This document shows positions 9,069 through 17,577 of a DNA stretch of 59,738 nt, piece by piece. Location of the stretch: contig JACQZU010000006.1 of NCBI GenBank assembly GCA_016213735.1, positions 1-59,738 on the forward strand, written 5' to 3'. Below the pieces are notes generated by a model. That model was not told the origin of the DNA, searched no databases, and was given only the letters and a program-made list of their open reading frames with translations. The position numbers and the translations under genes are program-made. Every line of letters begins with the position of its first letter. Positions within the stretch are counted from its first letter, which is position 1. Origin of the DNA: Acidobacteriota bacterium (GTDB taxonomy: Bacteria > Acidobacteriota > Holophagae > Holophagales > Holophagaceae).

Positions 9069-9172
9069 AGGGTAGGGAATAGCATGAACCAGGGGGTGGA
9101 GGGCCCCCTCACATGGTACAGGCGGGGAGGCCCCGCCTCGGCGACCCAGGGAGAAATGGGCCCCGGGGCCCG

Positions 9173-9781
9173 TCACCTGGATGGGAATTTGTACCCCAAG
9201 GTCAGACTGTAATAGGAGTCAGGGAAGGGGGTCCAGGATCGCTCCATCCACCGATGGCGGATTTCGAGGTCCCACAGGTCGCCGATCTGGATCCCGAACC
9301 CGAGGGATCTGCCCGAGTGAAGTGTGGTGTCACTCGACTCCAAGTGGGTCGCTCCCGAGGAAATCCTGGATCGGTAGTGCTGATGGGTGGCCGTCGCCCC
9401 CACAAAAAAATACGGCGTTCTGATTCGATCCAGGAATTTGATCTTGTAGTCGAAGCCAAGGGAAACCTGTTGGGAGGTGGTGCGTTCATCCACCATCGAA
9501 AATCCCGAACCCCCATCCCCGGCGGGTGGCATTTGCGCCGTGAAGCTGTGCTGGGTGCGCACCTCCGAAAAGTCTCCCCATGCCCGTACGCTCTGCCGTC
9601 GACCCAATGGAAGCGTCCACACCAACCCTGCCAGGGGGCCATTCCCCGTTCCGCGGTCCGTCCCGGCCCAGGCGTTGAGGTGCATCGAACCGATATAGGC
9701 GCTCAAGCCCGGAGTGTCTTGGGCATGGAGCGGCCCAGAGTACAGCAGCCAAGCCAGGGCGGCACAAACCGTGAATTTCAT
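9173..9781 (-). CDS. Small outer-membrane beta-barrel protein
   Basis: The ATG at 9781 has a GGAGGA site 6 bases upstream and gives a 202-aa protein with a clear signal peptide (MKFTVCAALAWLLYSGPLHA, residues 1-20). The mature part alternates polar and aromatic residues and ends YSLTLGYKFPSR, like single-domain outer-membrane barrels. The specific family and substrate are not recognisable. The stop overlaps a possible upstream GTG of prmC. The frame extends to 9955, but that part lacks coding character. Confidence 0.72.
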   Translation of the reverse strand: MKFTVCAALAWLLYSGPLHAQDTPGLSAYIGSMHLNAWAGTDRGTGNGPLAGLVWTLPLGRRQSVRAWGDFSEVRTQHSFTAQMPPAGDGGSGFSMVDERTTSQQVSLGFDYKIKFLDRIRTPYFFVGATATHQHYRSRISSGATHLESSDTTLHSGRSLGFGIQIGDLWDLEIRHRWMERSWTPFPDSYYSLTLGYKFPSR

Positions 9782-10271
9782 GAATTTCCTCCATGGAAGA
9801 TGCTTCGGGAGGGATGGGGAGCTTTGGTCGGAGGTCTCACGGGTTCCCTCAGCGGTTCGCGGTGGCTCCTCCAACGGGATGGAATTCTCCTCAAACGGGC
9901 CCCGGCAAAGGGGATCCAATCCGGTTCGGGTCCGCCCTTGGGCCCCATGAGGCAATCCCCCGTGGCCCCGCCACCCCGCCTGGGCTGCGAGGACCGATTC
10001 TCATGGGGCACTGGGGTCGCAGGACAGGGCTTTGCGGCTCAGTTGGGCCAGGCAGGGAGGGACCAGCAGGCCCCCTTCCGTGCCCGTACGGCCAGCCTTT
10101 GGTTCCGAGCGGAGTGGATGGACCTTGGGTCCCAGGCCCAGTTTTGGATGCGGATGGACCGGTTGGGCAGGCGAGGAACCAAGCCTTCTATTTCCCTTTC
10201 ACGGGGGGCAGGACGGTGAACCAAGACTCCGATTCGGGAATCCAGCCTGGTCGGGGGAACCTGACACCCCT
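9782..10271. other. Intergenic region without recognised gene
   Basis: These 490 bp lie between the start of the barrel gene and the end of the fumarase beta gene, both leftward. Open frames cross it on both strands, but none has a ribosome site, recognisable motif or plausible composition. It is expected to hold the promoter of the barrel gene and the end of the fumarase transcript; I could not identify a convincing promoter or terminator. Confidence 0.5.
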
Positions 10272-10850
10272 TCAGGCCATCAGCGCTGCGGCCCGTTCCT
10301 GGCTCTTCTTGAGGACGATTTCGTGGAGGCTGCCGCCGTGACTGTCCATGGTGACCACCACGGGGAAGTCCTCCACTTCGATCACCCAGAAGGCCTCGGG
10401 GCTGCCGAACTCCTCGAGCATGTGGACGTCGGCCACGCGCTTGACGCGCTGGGCCAGCAGGGAGCCGGCGCCGCCGGTGGCGTGGAAGTAGACCGCCCCC
10501 GTCTTCTGCAGCCCCTCGCTGGTCTTCTTGCCCATGCCGCCCTTGCCGATGACCCCCCGCACCTTGTAGGTGTCCAGGACCTCGGCCTGGTAGGGCTCCT
10601 CCCGGATGCTGGTGGTGGGGCCGGCCGCCACGAAGCTCCAGGTGCCGTCCGGGTTCTTCTTCACCACCGGTCCGCAGTGGTAGATCACCATGCCTTCGAG
10701 GATGGGCTTCAGCCACTCCGGCTTCTGCTCCTTCATGTACTTGTGGCCGATGTCGCGGCTGAGGACGAGTCGGCCGTTGAGCAGCACCTCGTCGCCGCAC
10801 TTGAGCTGCCGGATCTGTTCTTCGGTGATGGGGGTGGTGAGGCGGATCAT
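10272..10850 (-). CDS. Fumarate hydratase class I, beta subunit
   Basis: With the alpha subunit encoded just upstream this forms the two-subunit, iron-sulfur class I fumarase that interconverts fumarate and malate. The 192-aa product (ATG at 10850 after AGAGGA) carries the family segments CGDEVLLNGRLVLSRDIGHK and GPTTSIREEPY and a GKGGM loop. L(+)-tartrate dehydratase beta subunits are closely related, so the substrate is inferred. It follows the alpha gene by 19 bp. Oxygen-sensitive class I enzymes suit an anaerobic or microaerobic host. Confidence 0.9.
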   Translation of the reverse strand: MIRLTTPITEEQIRQLKCGDEVLLNGRLVLSRDIGHKYMKEQKPEWLKPILEGMVIYHCGPVVKKNPDGTWSFVAAGPTTSIREEPYQAEVLDTYKVRGVIGKGGMGKKTSEGLQKTGAVYFHATGGAGSLLAQRVKRVADVHMLEEFGSPEAFWVIEVEDFPVVVTMDSHGGSLHEIVLKKSQERAAALMA

Positions 10851-10869
10851 GGGGTTCCTCTGCCTGGGT

Positions 10870-11850
10870 TCAGTCGAAGGAGGGGGTTCCGTCGGCGGCG
10901 ATGGTGAGCGTGCGCCTGCGGCTGCTCCAGCACATGTAGCTGATGGACACATAGAAGCTGGCGGGGTGGCGGAACATCTCCTCGACGTGGACCCCCAGCA
11001 CGGTGGTGGTGCCACCGTAGCCCATGGGACCGACGCCCAGGGTGTTGAGGTCGGCCGTGAGGGCCTTCTCGAAGGCGTCCATCTCGGGAACGGGGTTGGA
11101 GGTCCCCAGCTTGCGGAGGATCAGTTCCTTGCTCTTCTCGTAGCCCGTGACGCGGTCCCCGCCGATGGCCACCCCCAGGATCCCGGGACTGCAGCCCTGG
11201 CCCTGGGCCTTCACCACGGCGTCGATGATGCACTTGCGGACCCCCTTGATGTCCCGGCCGGCGCCGATGGCCACGTCCGGGAGCCGGTACTGGGCCCCCA
11301 CGTTCTCGCAGCCTCCGCCCTTGAGCATCACCGCGATCTCGATCTCGGGCTTCTCCCACTCCTCGAAGTGCACCACGGGGTGCCCCTCGTGGAAGGGATC
11401 CAGGTTGTTCCCGGGGTTCTTGCCCGAGAGCGAGGCCACGCAGTTGGGCCGCAGCCACGAGAGCTGGGTGGCCTCCACCACCGCCTGGCGCACCTGCTTC
11501 TTGGCCCGGGCCTGGCTCAGGCCGAAGGGATGCCGGATCCAGAAAATCACCGTGCCGGTGTCCTGGCAGAGCGGCGTCACGTGGCCGTCGGCCAGGACGA
11601 TGTTCTTCACCATGTCGTCCAGGGTGTTGAAGGCCCGGGAGCCTTCCTCCTCCGATTCCCGCCCCTTCACCAGGGCGTCGATGATGTCCTGGGGCAGCCG
11701 GGAGCTGGCCCTCCGGATGAGTTCCTTGACCGGAAGGGTGAGGTCCAGGGTCCGGAGCTGGGAGAAATCGGCCCGGTAGCCTTCCGGCAGTACGGATTTC
11801 CGCTGCACCTCGTCGAGGGTCGTCAGGGTGGGCAGGGTGCATTCGGCCAT
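10870..11850 (-). CDS. Fumarate hydratase class I, alpha subunit
   Basis: The 326-aa protein is the iron-sulfur-binding catalytic subunit. Three cysteines expected to hold a [4Fe-4S] cluster are visible in the contexts LCQDTG, GGGCEN and GQGCSPG. The C-terminal half contains IGGDR and GPMGYGG. It is the first gene of a two-gene unit with the beta subunit. Tartrate dehydratase alpha is the main alternative; gene order and length do not separate the two. Confidence 0.92.
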   Translation of the reverse strand: MAECTLPTLTTLDEVQRKSVLPEGYRADFSQLRTLDLTLPVKELIRRASSRLPQDIIDALVKGRESEEEGSRAFNTLDDMVKNIVLADGHVTPLCQDTGTVIFWIRHPFGLSQARAKKQVRQAVVEATQLSWLRPNCVASLSGKNPGNNLDPFHEGHPVVHFEEWEKPEIEIAVMLKGGGCENVGAQYRLPDVAIGAGRDIKGVRKCIIDAVVKAQGQGCSPGILGVAIGGDRVTGYEKSKELILRKLGTSNPVPEMDAFEKALTADLNTLGVGPMGYGGTTTVLGVHVEEMFRHPASFYVSISYMCWSSRRRTLTIAADGTPSFD

Positions 11851-11929
11851 GGGGACTCCGCGGTTCTTCCCATCATCCGCCCAGGCGATGGGCGCCTCAA
11901 GGCTGCACCATCCCTCTGACAGCCTGTCG

Positions 11930-12958
11930 TCAGCGTCCCCAGGCCCGGCAGAGGTCCAGGGTCAGAGCGGTTAGGGCTGTGCCGGGCCCGGAAATCGCCG
12001 CACCTTTCAGGTCCCGGTCCGTCTGGGCCACCTGGGTCACGAGGCGCCCGAGCCCTTCGGCTCCGAGGCGGTCCAGGGTGCGCTGCAGGCCCTCCAGGAG
12101 CCAGGCCTGCTTGGGGGACAGCCCCAGGGCCTCGGCCAGCCCATTCCCAGGAAGCTTCTGCTCCCGGGCTTCCTGCAGGCGGGCGAGGCGTTCCACCTCC
12201 TTCCGGGCCTGGCCCAGGAGAAGAAGGGGCGCCCCGGCGGGATCGTCCTCCAGGGCCTGCCGCAGCGCCGCCAGGGCCTGGGCGGCCTGACCCTTCTGCC
12301 AGGCCTGGGACCACGCGAAGGCGCTCTGCTCCGCGAGGCGGAAGGTGGCCAGGTTCACCCGTTCATCGGTGATGCGCCGGTCCTCCGCGAGCAGTTCGAG
12401 CACCTCCAGGGTCCGCCGGAGGATGCCCGGGTGGCCCCCCACGCGGGCCGCCAGGAGGGACGGGACTCCGAATCCCAGCTGGAGCCCCCGTTCAAGGGCC
12501 CACCGTTCCACGAAATCCTGGATTTCAGCACCCTCCAGGAGCCCCACCTTCAGGACCCTGCCCTGCTTGAGCCATTCGGACCAGGGTTTGGATCCCAGCG
12601 TCCGGCCGGGGCCCCCGGGAAGGCTCGCCCGGCAGACAAGGAGGAGGGAGGTCCCTGGGATGGGATGGGCGAGCAGGGCCGCGACGGGACCGGGCAGTTC
12701 CTTGGGTTTGGCCAGGAGGGCGTCCGCCTGGGGCACGATCACCACGCGGTCGGCTCCCAGGGGCGCTGCCTCGGAAAGGGCCGCCGTGACCTCGGGCCAG
12801 GGGCAACCCTCCCTGCAGACGGTGAGGCTGAAGTCGGCCCACTCGGGGTCCACATGCCGGCCCTTCCAGGCCTCCACGGCCAACCGGCGGGCATCCCCGT
12901 CCTCTCCGTGGACCAGGGCCTGGCCCGCGGCCAGCCAGGATTCCGGAAGGGCGCTCAC
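11930..12958 (-). CDS. holA: DNA polymerase III delta subunit (clamp-loader HolA)
   Basis: HolA opens the beta sliding clamp within the clamp loader. The GTG at 12958 overlaps the lptE stop (GTGA) and gives 342 aa, the usual family length. An N-terminal Rossmann-like domain has a VIVPQADALL stretch. The C-terminal helical part has the RRTLEVLELLAEDRRIT pattern typical of HolA. The frame continues upstream to 13516, but that part is the antisense-frame shadow of lptE. The lptE-holA order is common in bacteria, which supports both calls. Confidence 0.82.
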   Translation of the reverse strand: MSALPESWLAAGQALVHGEDGDARRLAVEAWKGRHVDPEWADFSLTVCREGCPWPEVTAALSEAAPLGADRVVIVPQADALLAKPKELPGPVAALLAHPIPGTSLLLVCRASLPGGPGRTLGSKPWSEWLKQGRVLKVGLLEGAEIQDFVERWALERGLQLGFGVPSLLAARVGGHPGILRRTLEVLELLAEDRRITDERVNLATFRLAEQSAFAWSQAWQKGQAAQALAALRQALEDDPAGAPLLLLGQARKEVERLARLQEAREQKLPGNGLAEALGLSPKQAWLLEGLQRTLDRLGAEGLGRLVTQVAQTDRDLKGAAISGPGTALTALTLDLCRAWGR

Positions 12959-13581
12959 TCCACCGCCTCGAAGAGCTGCGTGAGGAAGCTCTCCGCGAAA
13001 TCGTCCGCCAGACTGTCCACGACCGAGAGTTCCCTGTTGTCGAAGCTGGCGAAATTCTGGTCCACCCGGTACTGGTTCGAGAAGGTGAGGCCGCGGCGAT
13101 GCAGCACCAGGGCCCCGGTCTGGCCGTCCAGCAGGTCCACGGAGGCCACCACCACCACCTCGATGCGGCTGGCGGTGCCGGCACTGGCCCGGAGGCTCCC
13201 GCTGCCCAGGGAGACGCCGAGGGGCCGCACTTCGTAACGCTCCAGGGTGCCCTGCAGGACCCATTTCGAGGCCGCCCCCTGGGGCACCAGGGTCCAGGGT
13301 GAGGCGGCCACAATGCGGTTCTCCAGGGCTTTCGTGAAGCGTTCCTCGATGCCCAGCTTGCGGGTCGTGTTCCTGAAGCGGGCCAGGCGGACGGTCTCCC
13401 CCTTCTGCATCCAGGCCGCACTTCGAGGCACCCTGTCCAGGCGGTGGTACCCGCAGCCCGGGGTGCCGAGGATCAGCAGGAGGCCGAACAGGGAGCCCGC
13501 CCAAGCCCGCAGCCACGCCCTCGGACCAGGATCTGCGGCTTCGGGGCGGGTCCCGGGTCCTCCGAATCCAGATCTACGCAT
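12955..13581 (-). CDS. lptE: LPS-assembly lipoprotein LptE
   Basis: LptE is the outer-membrane lipoprotein that plugs the LptD barrel and helps insert lipopolysaccharide. The 208-aa product has a hydrophobic signal (near residues 25-42) ending in a Gly-Cys-Gly-Tyr lipobox-like site, and the typical start of mature LptE. A LptE-like segment (PLGVSLGSGSLRASAGTASR) is followed by strands of the alpha/beta fold. The first Met overlaps the end of hpt by 8 bp. The gene indicates an LPS-containing outer membrane. Confidence 0.85.
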   Translation of the reverse strand: MRRSGFGGPGTRPEAADPGPRAWLRAWAGSLFGLLLILGTPGCGYHRLDRVPRSAAWMQKGETVRLARFRNTTRKLGIEERFTKALENRIVAASPWTLVPQGAASKWVLQGTLERYEVRPLGVSLGSGSLRASAGTASRIEVVVVASVDLLDGQTGALVLHRRGLTFSNQYRVDQNFASFDNRELSVVDSLADDFAESFLTQLFEAVE

Positions 13582-14113
13582 GTTCCGGGTCGTAGATGCC
13601 CACGAAGGGGAGGTTGCGGAATTTGCCCGAGAGGTCCAGGCCGTAGCCCACGACGAAGTGGTCCTCGATGACGAAGCCCACGTAGTCCACCGTCACCTCC
13701 ACCCGCCGGCGCTTCGGCTTGTTGAGAAGGGCGACGATGCGCAGGCTCGCGGGCTCCCGGTCCTGGAGGAGGTGGCGGATCTTGTTGAGGGTGAGGCCCG
13801 TGTCCACGATGTCCTCCACCACCAGGCAGTGGCGCCCACGGATGGATGTGTCCATGTCCTTGTGGATGATGACTTCCCCCGTGCTCTCCGTGCCCCCGCC
13901 ATAGCTGGCGGCCTGCATGAAGCTGACATCGAAGTCCAACTCCATGGCCCGGGTGAGGTCCGCGAAGAAGGGGTAGACCCCGTTGAGGAGGCCGACCACG
14001 ACCAGGTCCTTCCCCGCGTAGTCCCGGGTGAGTTCGGCCCCCAGTTCCTTGATCCGGGCCTGGAGCCTGGCCTCGGAGAACAGGGGGCTGATGCGGTCGC
14101 GGGAGGGTTCCAT
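13574..14113 (-). CDS. hpt: Hypoxanthine phosphoribosyltransferase
   Basis: The enzyme salvages hypoxanthine (and usually guanine) with PRPP to give IMP/GMP. The 179-aa protein contains the PRPP loop LVVEDIVDTGLTL and the flexible-loop region SYGGGTESTGEV. It also has the C-terminal DYVGFVIEDHFVVGYGLD segment typical of Hpt. I start at the ATG at 14113, with GGAG upstream; an ATG at 14137 is also possible. It heads an overlapping hpt-lptE-holA unit. Confidence 0.94.
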   Translation of the reverse strand: MEPSRDRISPLFSEARLQARIKELGAELTRDYAGKDLVVVGLLNGVYPFFADLTRAMELDFDVSFMQAASYGGGTESTGEVIIHKDMDTSIRGRHCLVVEDIVDTGLTLNKIRHLLQDREPASLRIVALLNKPKRRRVEVTVDYVGFVIEDHFVVGYGLDLSGKFRNLPFVGIYDPEHA

Positions 14114-14184
14114 GGGCGCTCCGGTGGGAGCTTCCATTCAACCCCACCGTTGCCCCCGGGGTCTACCGCAGGAGGACGACCGTC

Positions 14185-14823
14185 TTGAATCCCCCTCCGG
14201 AGCCCACGATGATGGCCCTTGCCGCCTGCGAAGGAGCGATGGAGCCTCGAGCCCAGGAATCCCCCTACCACGGCCCAGAGGTCCAGGCCTGGGTGGCGGC
14301 GGCCCAGGCGGGGGACCAGGCGGCTTTCAGCCAGCTCGTGAAGCTCTTCCAGCGGGACGTCTACGGGAAGGCCTTCTCCATCGTGAAGAACCACGGGGAC
14401 GCCGACGACGTGGTCCAGGAGACCTTCCTGAGGGTCTTCAGGGCCCTCCCGGGCTTCCGCTTCGAATCCAGCTTCCGCACCTGGCTCATCACCATCACCA
14501 CCCGGCAGGCCCTGAACTTCATGGAGCGCCTCCGCAGCCGCCACGAGAGCCTGGAGGTGGAGGACGGGCAGGACCACCCCGGCCTCCGGATCCCCGAAAG
14601 CCAGATGTCCAGCCTGCTGGACGAGGAGTCCCGGCGGCTGTTGCGGGAGGCCCTCCCCACCCTGCCCCCCCGGCAACGCCAGGCCCTTATGCTTAAATTA
14701 GAAAATGATTGGAAATATGAACGAATCGCCGCCGAAATGGGCACCAGCGTCGGCAGCGTGAAGGCCCACATCTTCCACGCCATCCAAAACCTGACCCGAA
14801 GGATCAAGGGGGTGAGGCCATGA
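14185..14823 (+). CDS. ECF-family RNA polymerase sigma factor (RpoE-like)
   Basis: The 212-aa protein has sigma region 2 (DADDVVQETFLRVFRAL, core-binding and -10 melting) and region 4 (LPPRQRQALMLKL, then a helix-turn-helix with MGTSVGSVKAHIFHA). Region 3 is absent, as in ECF sigmas. I use the TTG at 14185 because a GGAGGA site lies 8 bases upstream; internal ATGs at 14209 and 14239 lack a well-spaced site. The stop overlaps the anti-sigma start (ATGA), so the pair is translationally coupled. Confidence 0.9.
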   Translation: MNPPPEPTMMALAACEGAMEPRAQESPYHGPEVQAWVAAAQAGDQAAFSQLVKLFQRDVYGKAFSIVKNHGDADDVVQETFLRVFRALPGFRFESSFRTWLITITTRQALNFMERLRSRHESLEVEDGQDHPGLRIPESQMSSLLDEESRRLLREALPTLPPRQRQALMLKLENDWKYERIAAEMGTSVGSVKAHIFHAIQNLTRRIKGVRP

Positions 14824-15311
14824 ACACGATCCGAATCCCGGACGAATGCCAGCGCTCCCTGACCTGCATCGAGGCGGATCCCCTCGCGCCGGGCCGGGAG
14901 GCCCTCGCCCATCTCCAGACCTGCCCCGCCTGCGCCGAGGCCAGGGTGTGGTGGCTGGCCCAGGAGGACTGGACCCCGGCCCTGGTCCCCGCGGACTATT
15001 TCGAGAAACTCCCACGGCGCGTGCTGGGCAAGCTCCCGGCCCCCCGGTCCCGCGCCCCCCGTCGCGGCGCCTGGGTCGCGGCCGCCGCCGCGCTCATGCT
15101 CTGCACGGCGGGCGCCGCCTTCTGGGCCGGCCGCGTCAACCGCAGCCCCCTGGTCGAGGCCAGCCTTCCCAAGGGTCCCGGGGAGTCGGAACCCCAGCCC
15201 GAGACCCCCTTCCGGGACCGGGACGAGGCCCTGGTCCAGCTTCAGAGCCTGAGCCCCGACGAGGCCGCGGCCCTGCTCAAGCGCCTCGAACAGTCCGAAT
15301 CCAAGCCCTGA
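14820..15311 (+). CDS. Membrane anti-sigma factor
   Basis: The 163-aa protein has an N-terminal cytoplasmic part with a zinc-finger-like H-x3-C-x2-C (HLQTCPAC near residues 31-38), a single membrane span around residues 84-105 and a periplasmic tail of about 60 residues. This is the layout of anti-sigma factors that hold an ECF sigma at the membrane. It starts inside the sigma stop codon. The periplasmic tail probably senses or responds to an envelope signal, which is inference. Confidence 0.82.
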   Translation: MNTIRIPDECQRSLTCIEADPLAPGREALAHLQTCPACAEARVWWLAQEDWTPALVPADYFEKLPRRVLGKLPAPRSRAPRRGAWVAAAAALMLCTAGAAFWAGRVNRSPLVEASLPKGPGESEPQPETPFRDRDEALVQLQSLSPDEAAALLKRLEQSESKP

Positions 15312-15318
15312 GGACCCC

Positions 15319-15849
15319 ATGCGCCTCCCCCTGACCCTCCTCCTCGCCGTCTCCACCCTGTGGGCCCAGGGACCCGAACGCCCCCGGGTCAATCGGCCTC
15401 TCCGCCCGGGAGGACCCGGCCCGGGAGAAGAGGGTCCCCTGGCCCCCCAGCTCATGCAGATCCGGATGACGCGCATCCGGGAGTCCCTGAACCTGCCCGA
15501 AGAGCGGGCCCGGGCCATCTCCCAGCGCTGGGGGGAGTACGACCGCGAATTCATGCAGAACAACAGGCAGATCCAGCAGGTACGGCAGCGGTTCGGGGAG
15601 ATTCTCTTCGGCCCCGGCAGCGAGGAGGAGAAGAATGTCCGGGTGAAGCCCCTGCTGGAGCAGTTCCTGGACCTGCGCCGCAGGCAGGTGGAGGCGAAAT
15701 CCCGATTCGAGGAGGACATCCTGGCCCAGTTGAGTCCTGCCCAGCAGGCCCGCCTCATCATGCTGGTGGACAACCTGACCCAGCGGCTGCTGGAGGCGGT
15801 CCGGAACCGGCCTGGGCCCGGCCGGCGCTTCCAGGGCGGACCGGAATAG
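15319..15849 (+). CDS. Periplasmic Spy/CpxP-like stress protein
   Basis: The 176-aa protein starts with a signal peptide (MRLPLTLLLAVSTLWA, residues 1-16). The mature form is Pro/Gly-rich followed by long charged helices with LNLPEERARAI and LSPAQQARLIML, the LTxxQ-like repeats of Spy/CpxP and heavy-metal-resistance (CnrR/ZraP) proteins. It lies 7 bp after the anti-sigma gene. The three genes look like a sigma, an anti-sigma and a periplasmic sensor or chaperone that may feed back on them. Confidence 0.72.
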   Translation: MRLPLTLLLAVSTLWAQGPERPRVNRPLRPGGPGPGEEGPLAPQLMQIRMTRIRESLNLPEERARAISQRWGEYDREFMQNNRQIQQVRQRFGEILFGPGSEEEKNVRVKPLLEQFLDLRRRQVEAKSRFEEDILAQLSPAQQARLIMLVDNLTQRLLEAVRNRPGPGRRFQGGPE

Positions 15850-15864
15850 GCGGACCCCGGAGGT

Positions 15865-17568
15865 TCAAACCTCCAGGATGACGGGGACCACGAGGGGACG
15901 GGTCTGGGTGGTCTTCCTCAGAACCCGCCGCAGGGCGAGCCTCAGGGTCTCCCGAAGGGCCTCGCGGTCGGCCTGGATCTCCCGGGGTGCCTCCTCGAAG
16001 GCCCGCCGGGCCGCCGTGGCCAGGAGTTCCGCGTAGGCGCCGTCGTCGGAGGGGACGACGAAACCCCGGCTGAGGATGGTGGGGTCGCCCGCCAGCCCCC
16101 CGTTCTCCCGGTCCACCAGGAAGGTCGCGAAGATGATCCCGTCTTCCTGGAGGATCAGGCGGTCCCGCACCACCCGTGCATCCACCATGTGCTCCACCCC
16201 TTCGTCCACGAAGCACTTCCCCACGGGAACGGCCCCGGGGATGGCCACGCGGTCGTCGGCGAAGAGCTGAAGGCACTGTCCCTCGTCCAGCATGAGGATC
16301 CTGTCCCCGCCCCACCCCTCCTCCTCGGCAATGCGGGCGTGGGCCTGGAGGTGCCGGTAGGTCCCGTGGACGGGCACGAAATACTGAGGCTTGGCCGCCT
16401 TGAGGTAGTCCCGGAGGTCCTCGCGGCATCCGTGGCCGGACACGTGGACGTCTCCGAGTCCGGCCAGGCTGGTCTCCGCCCCCAGCCGGGCGGCGGCGTC
16501 GAGCATCCGCGAGATGGCCACCTCGTTGCCGGGGATGGACCGTGAGCTGAGCAGAATCCGGTCCCCCGGAAGAAGCTTCACACCCTTCACCTCCCCCCGG
16601 ATCAGGCGGGCCAGGGCACTCTGGGGCTCCCCCTGGCTGCCCGTGCAAAGCACCAGGACCTTGCCCGGGGGGAAGAGGCTGACCTCCCCGCCCTCGATGA
16701 AAAGATCGTCGGGCAGGTGCAGCAACCCGAGGTCGAGGGCCAGGCGGACGTTCCGCTCCATGGACCGGCCCAGCAGGCAGACCTTCCGGCCCTCCTCGTA
16801 GGCGAGGTCCAGCAGGATCTGGATCCGGTGGATGTGGCTGCTGAAGGTGGCCAGGAAGAGTTTCCCCCGGGTCGCCGAGAAAGCCCCACGGAGGGGTTCC
16901 ACGCAGCGCTGCTCCGGTGAGGAGTGACCCGGGCTGCCGGGATTGGTGGAATCGCTGAGGAGGACCCGGATCCCCTTGCGGCCCAGGTCGCGCAGGCGCC
17001 GCAGGCCGGTCTTGCGGCCGTCCACGGGATGAGGGTCCAGCTTGAAGTCCCCGCTGTGGAGGACGGTGCCCCAGGGGGTGTGGAGGGCGATGCTGCACGC
17101 CTGGGGAATGCTGTGGGTCACCGGGATCCATTCCGCCTCGAAACCCTCGCCGAGTGGAACGCGGTCATAGTCCCCGACCTCGACCAGGAAGGACTCCGGC
17201 TTGAGGCCCTGCTCCCGAAGCTTGCCCGCCACCAGGGCCAGCGTGAAGGCCGTCCCGTAGACCCGGCAAGGCCACTGCCGCAGGAAATAGGGCAGCGCCC
17301 CGATGTGGTCCTCGTGGCCGTGGGTGAGGAGGACGGCCTCCACCTGGGCCCCGAAGGGTTCCAGGTAGGCGAAGTCTGGAATGATCCGGTCGATGCCCGG
17401 CTGTTCCTCCCCGGGAAAGAGCTGACCGCAGTCCACCACGAAAAGCTGGTTCCTCCGGTGCACCACCAGGGAGTTCATCCCGAATTCGCCCAGACCCCCG
17501 ATGGGGATGAGGCGCAGTTCGTCCTCCCCCGGGGGGGAAGACCAGGCTTCGAAGGCGGGTGCGCTCAT
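15865..17568 (-). CDS. rnj: Ribonuclease J (metallo-beta-lactamase/beta-CASP)
   Basis: RNase J is a 5'-3' exonuclease and endonuclease for mRNA decay and rRNA maturation. The 567-aa protein has the metal motif HGHEDHIGALPY, further His residues in the beta-CASP portion (a VHGTYRH near the C-terminal third) and the ISxGHxxR-like VHVSGHG. Its length matches bacterial RNase J. It is 9 bp downstream of rsmA on the same strand. A 7-bp inverted repeat overlaps its stop codon. Confidence 0.93.
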   Translation of the reverse strand: MSAPAFEAWSSPPGEDELRLIPIGGLGEFGMNSLVVHRRNQLFVVDCGQLFPGEEQPGIDRIIPDFAYLEPFGAQVEAVLLTHGHEDHIGALPYFLRQWPCRVYGTAFTLALVAGKLREQGLKPESFLVEVGDYDRVPLGEGFEAEWIPVTHSIPQACSIALHTPWGTVLHSGDFKLDPHPVDGRKTGLRRLRDLGRKGIRVLLSDSTNPGSPGHSSPEQRCVEPLRGAFSATRGKLFLATFSSHIHRIQILLDLAYEEGRKVCLLGRSMERNVRLALDLGLLHLPDDLFIEGGEVSLFPPGKVLVLCTGSQGEPQSALARLIRGEVKGVKLLPGDRILLSSRSIPGNEVAISRMLDAAARLGAETSLAGLGDVHVSGHGCREDLRDYLKAAKPQYFVPVHGTYRHLQAHARIAEEEGWGGDRILMLDEGQCLQLFADDRVAIPGAVPVGKCFVDEGVEHMVDARVVRDRLILQEDGIIFATFLVDRENGGLAGDPTILSRGFVVPSDDGAYAELLATAARRAFEEAPREIQADREALRETLRLALRRVLRKTTQTRPLVVPVILEV

Positions 17569-17577
17569 GGGGCCAGT

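Noticed and set aside
12959-13516. N-terminal extension of holA
   Set aside because: It overlaps lptE in another frame; the GTG at 12958 gives the normal 342-aa length.
15859-15874. Terminator between the Spy-like gene and RNase J
   Set aside because: A 7-bp inverted repeat exists, but the loop is two bases and no T-tract follows on either strand.
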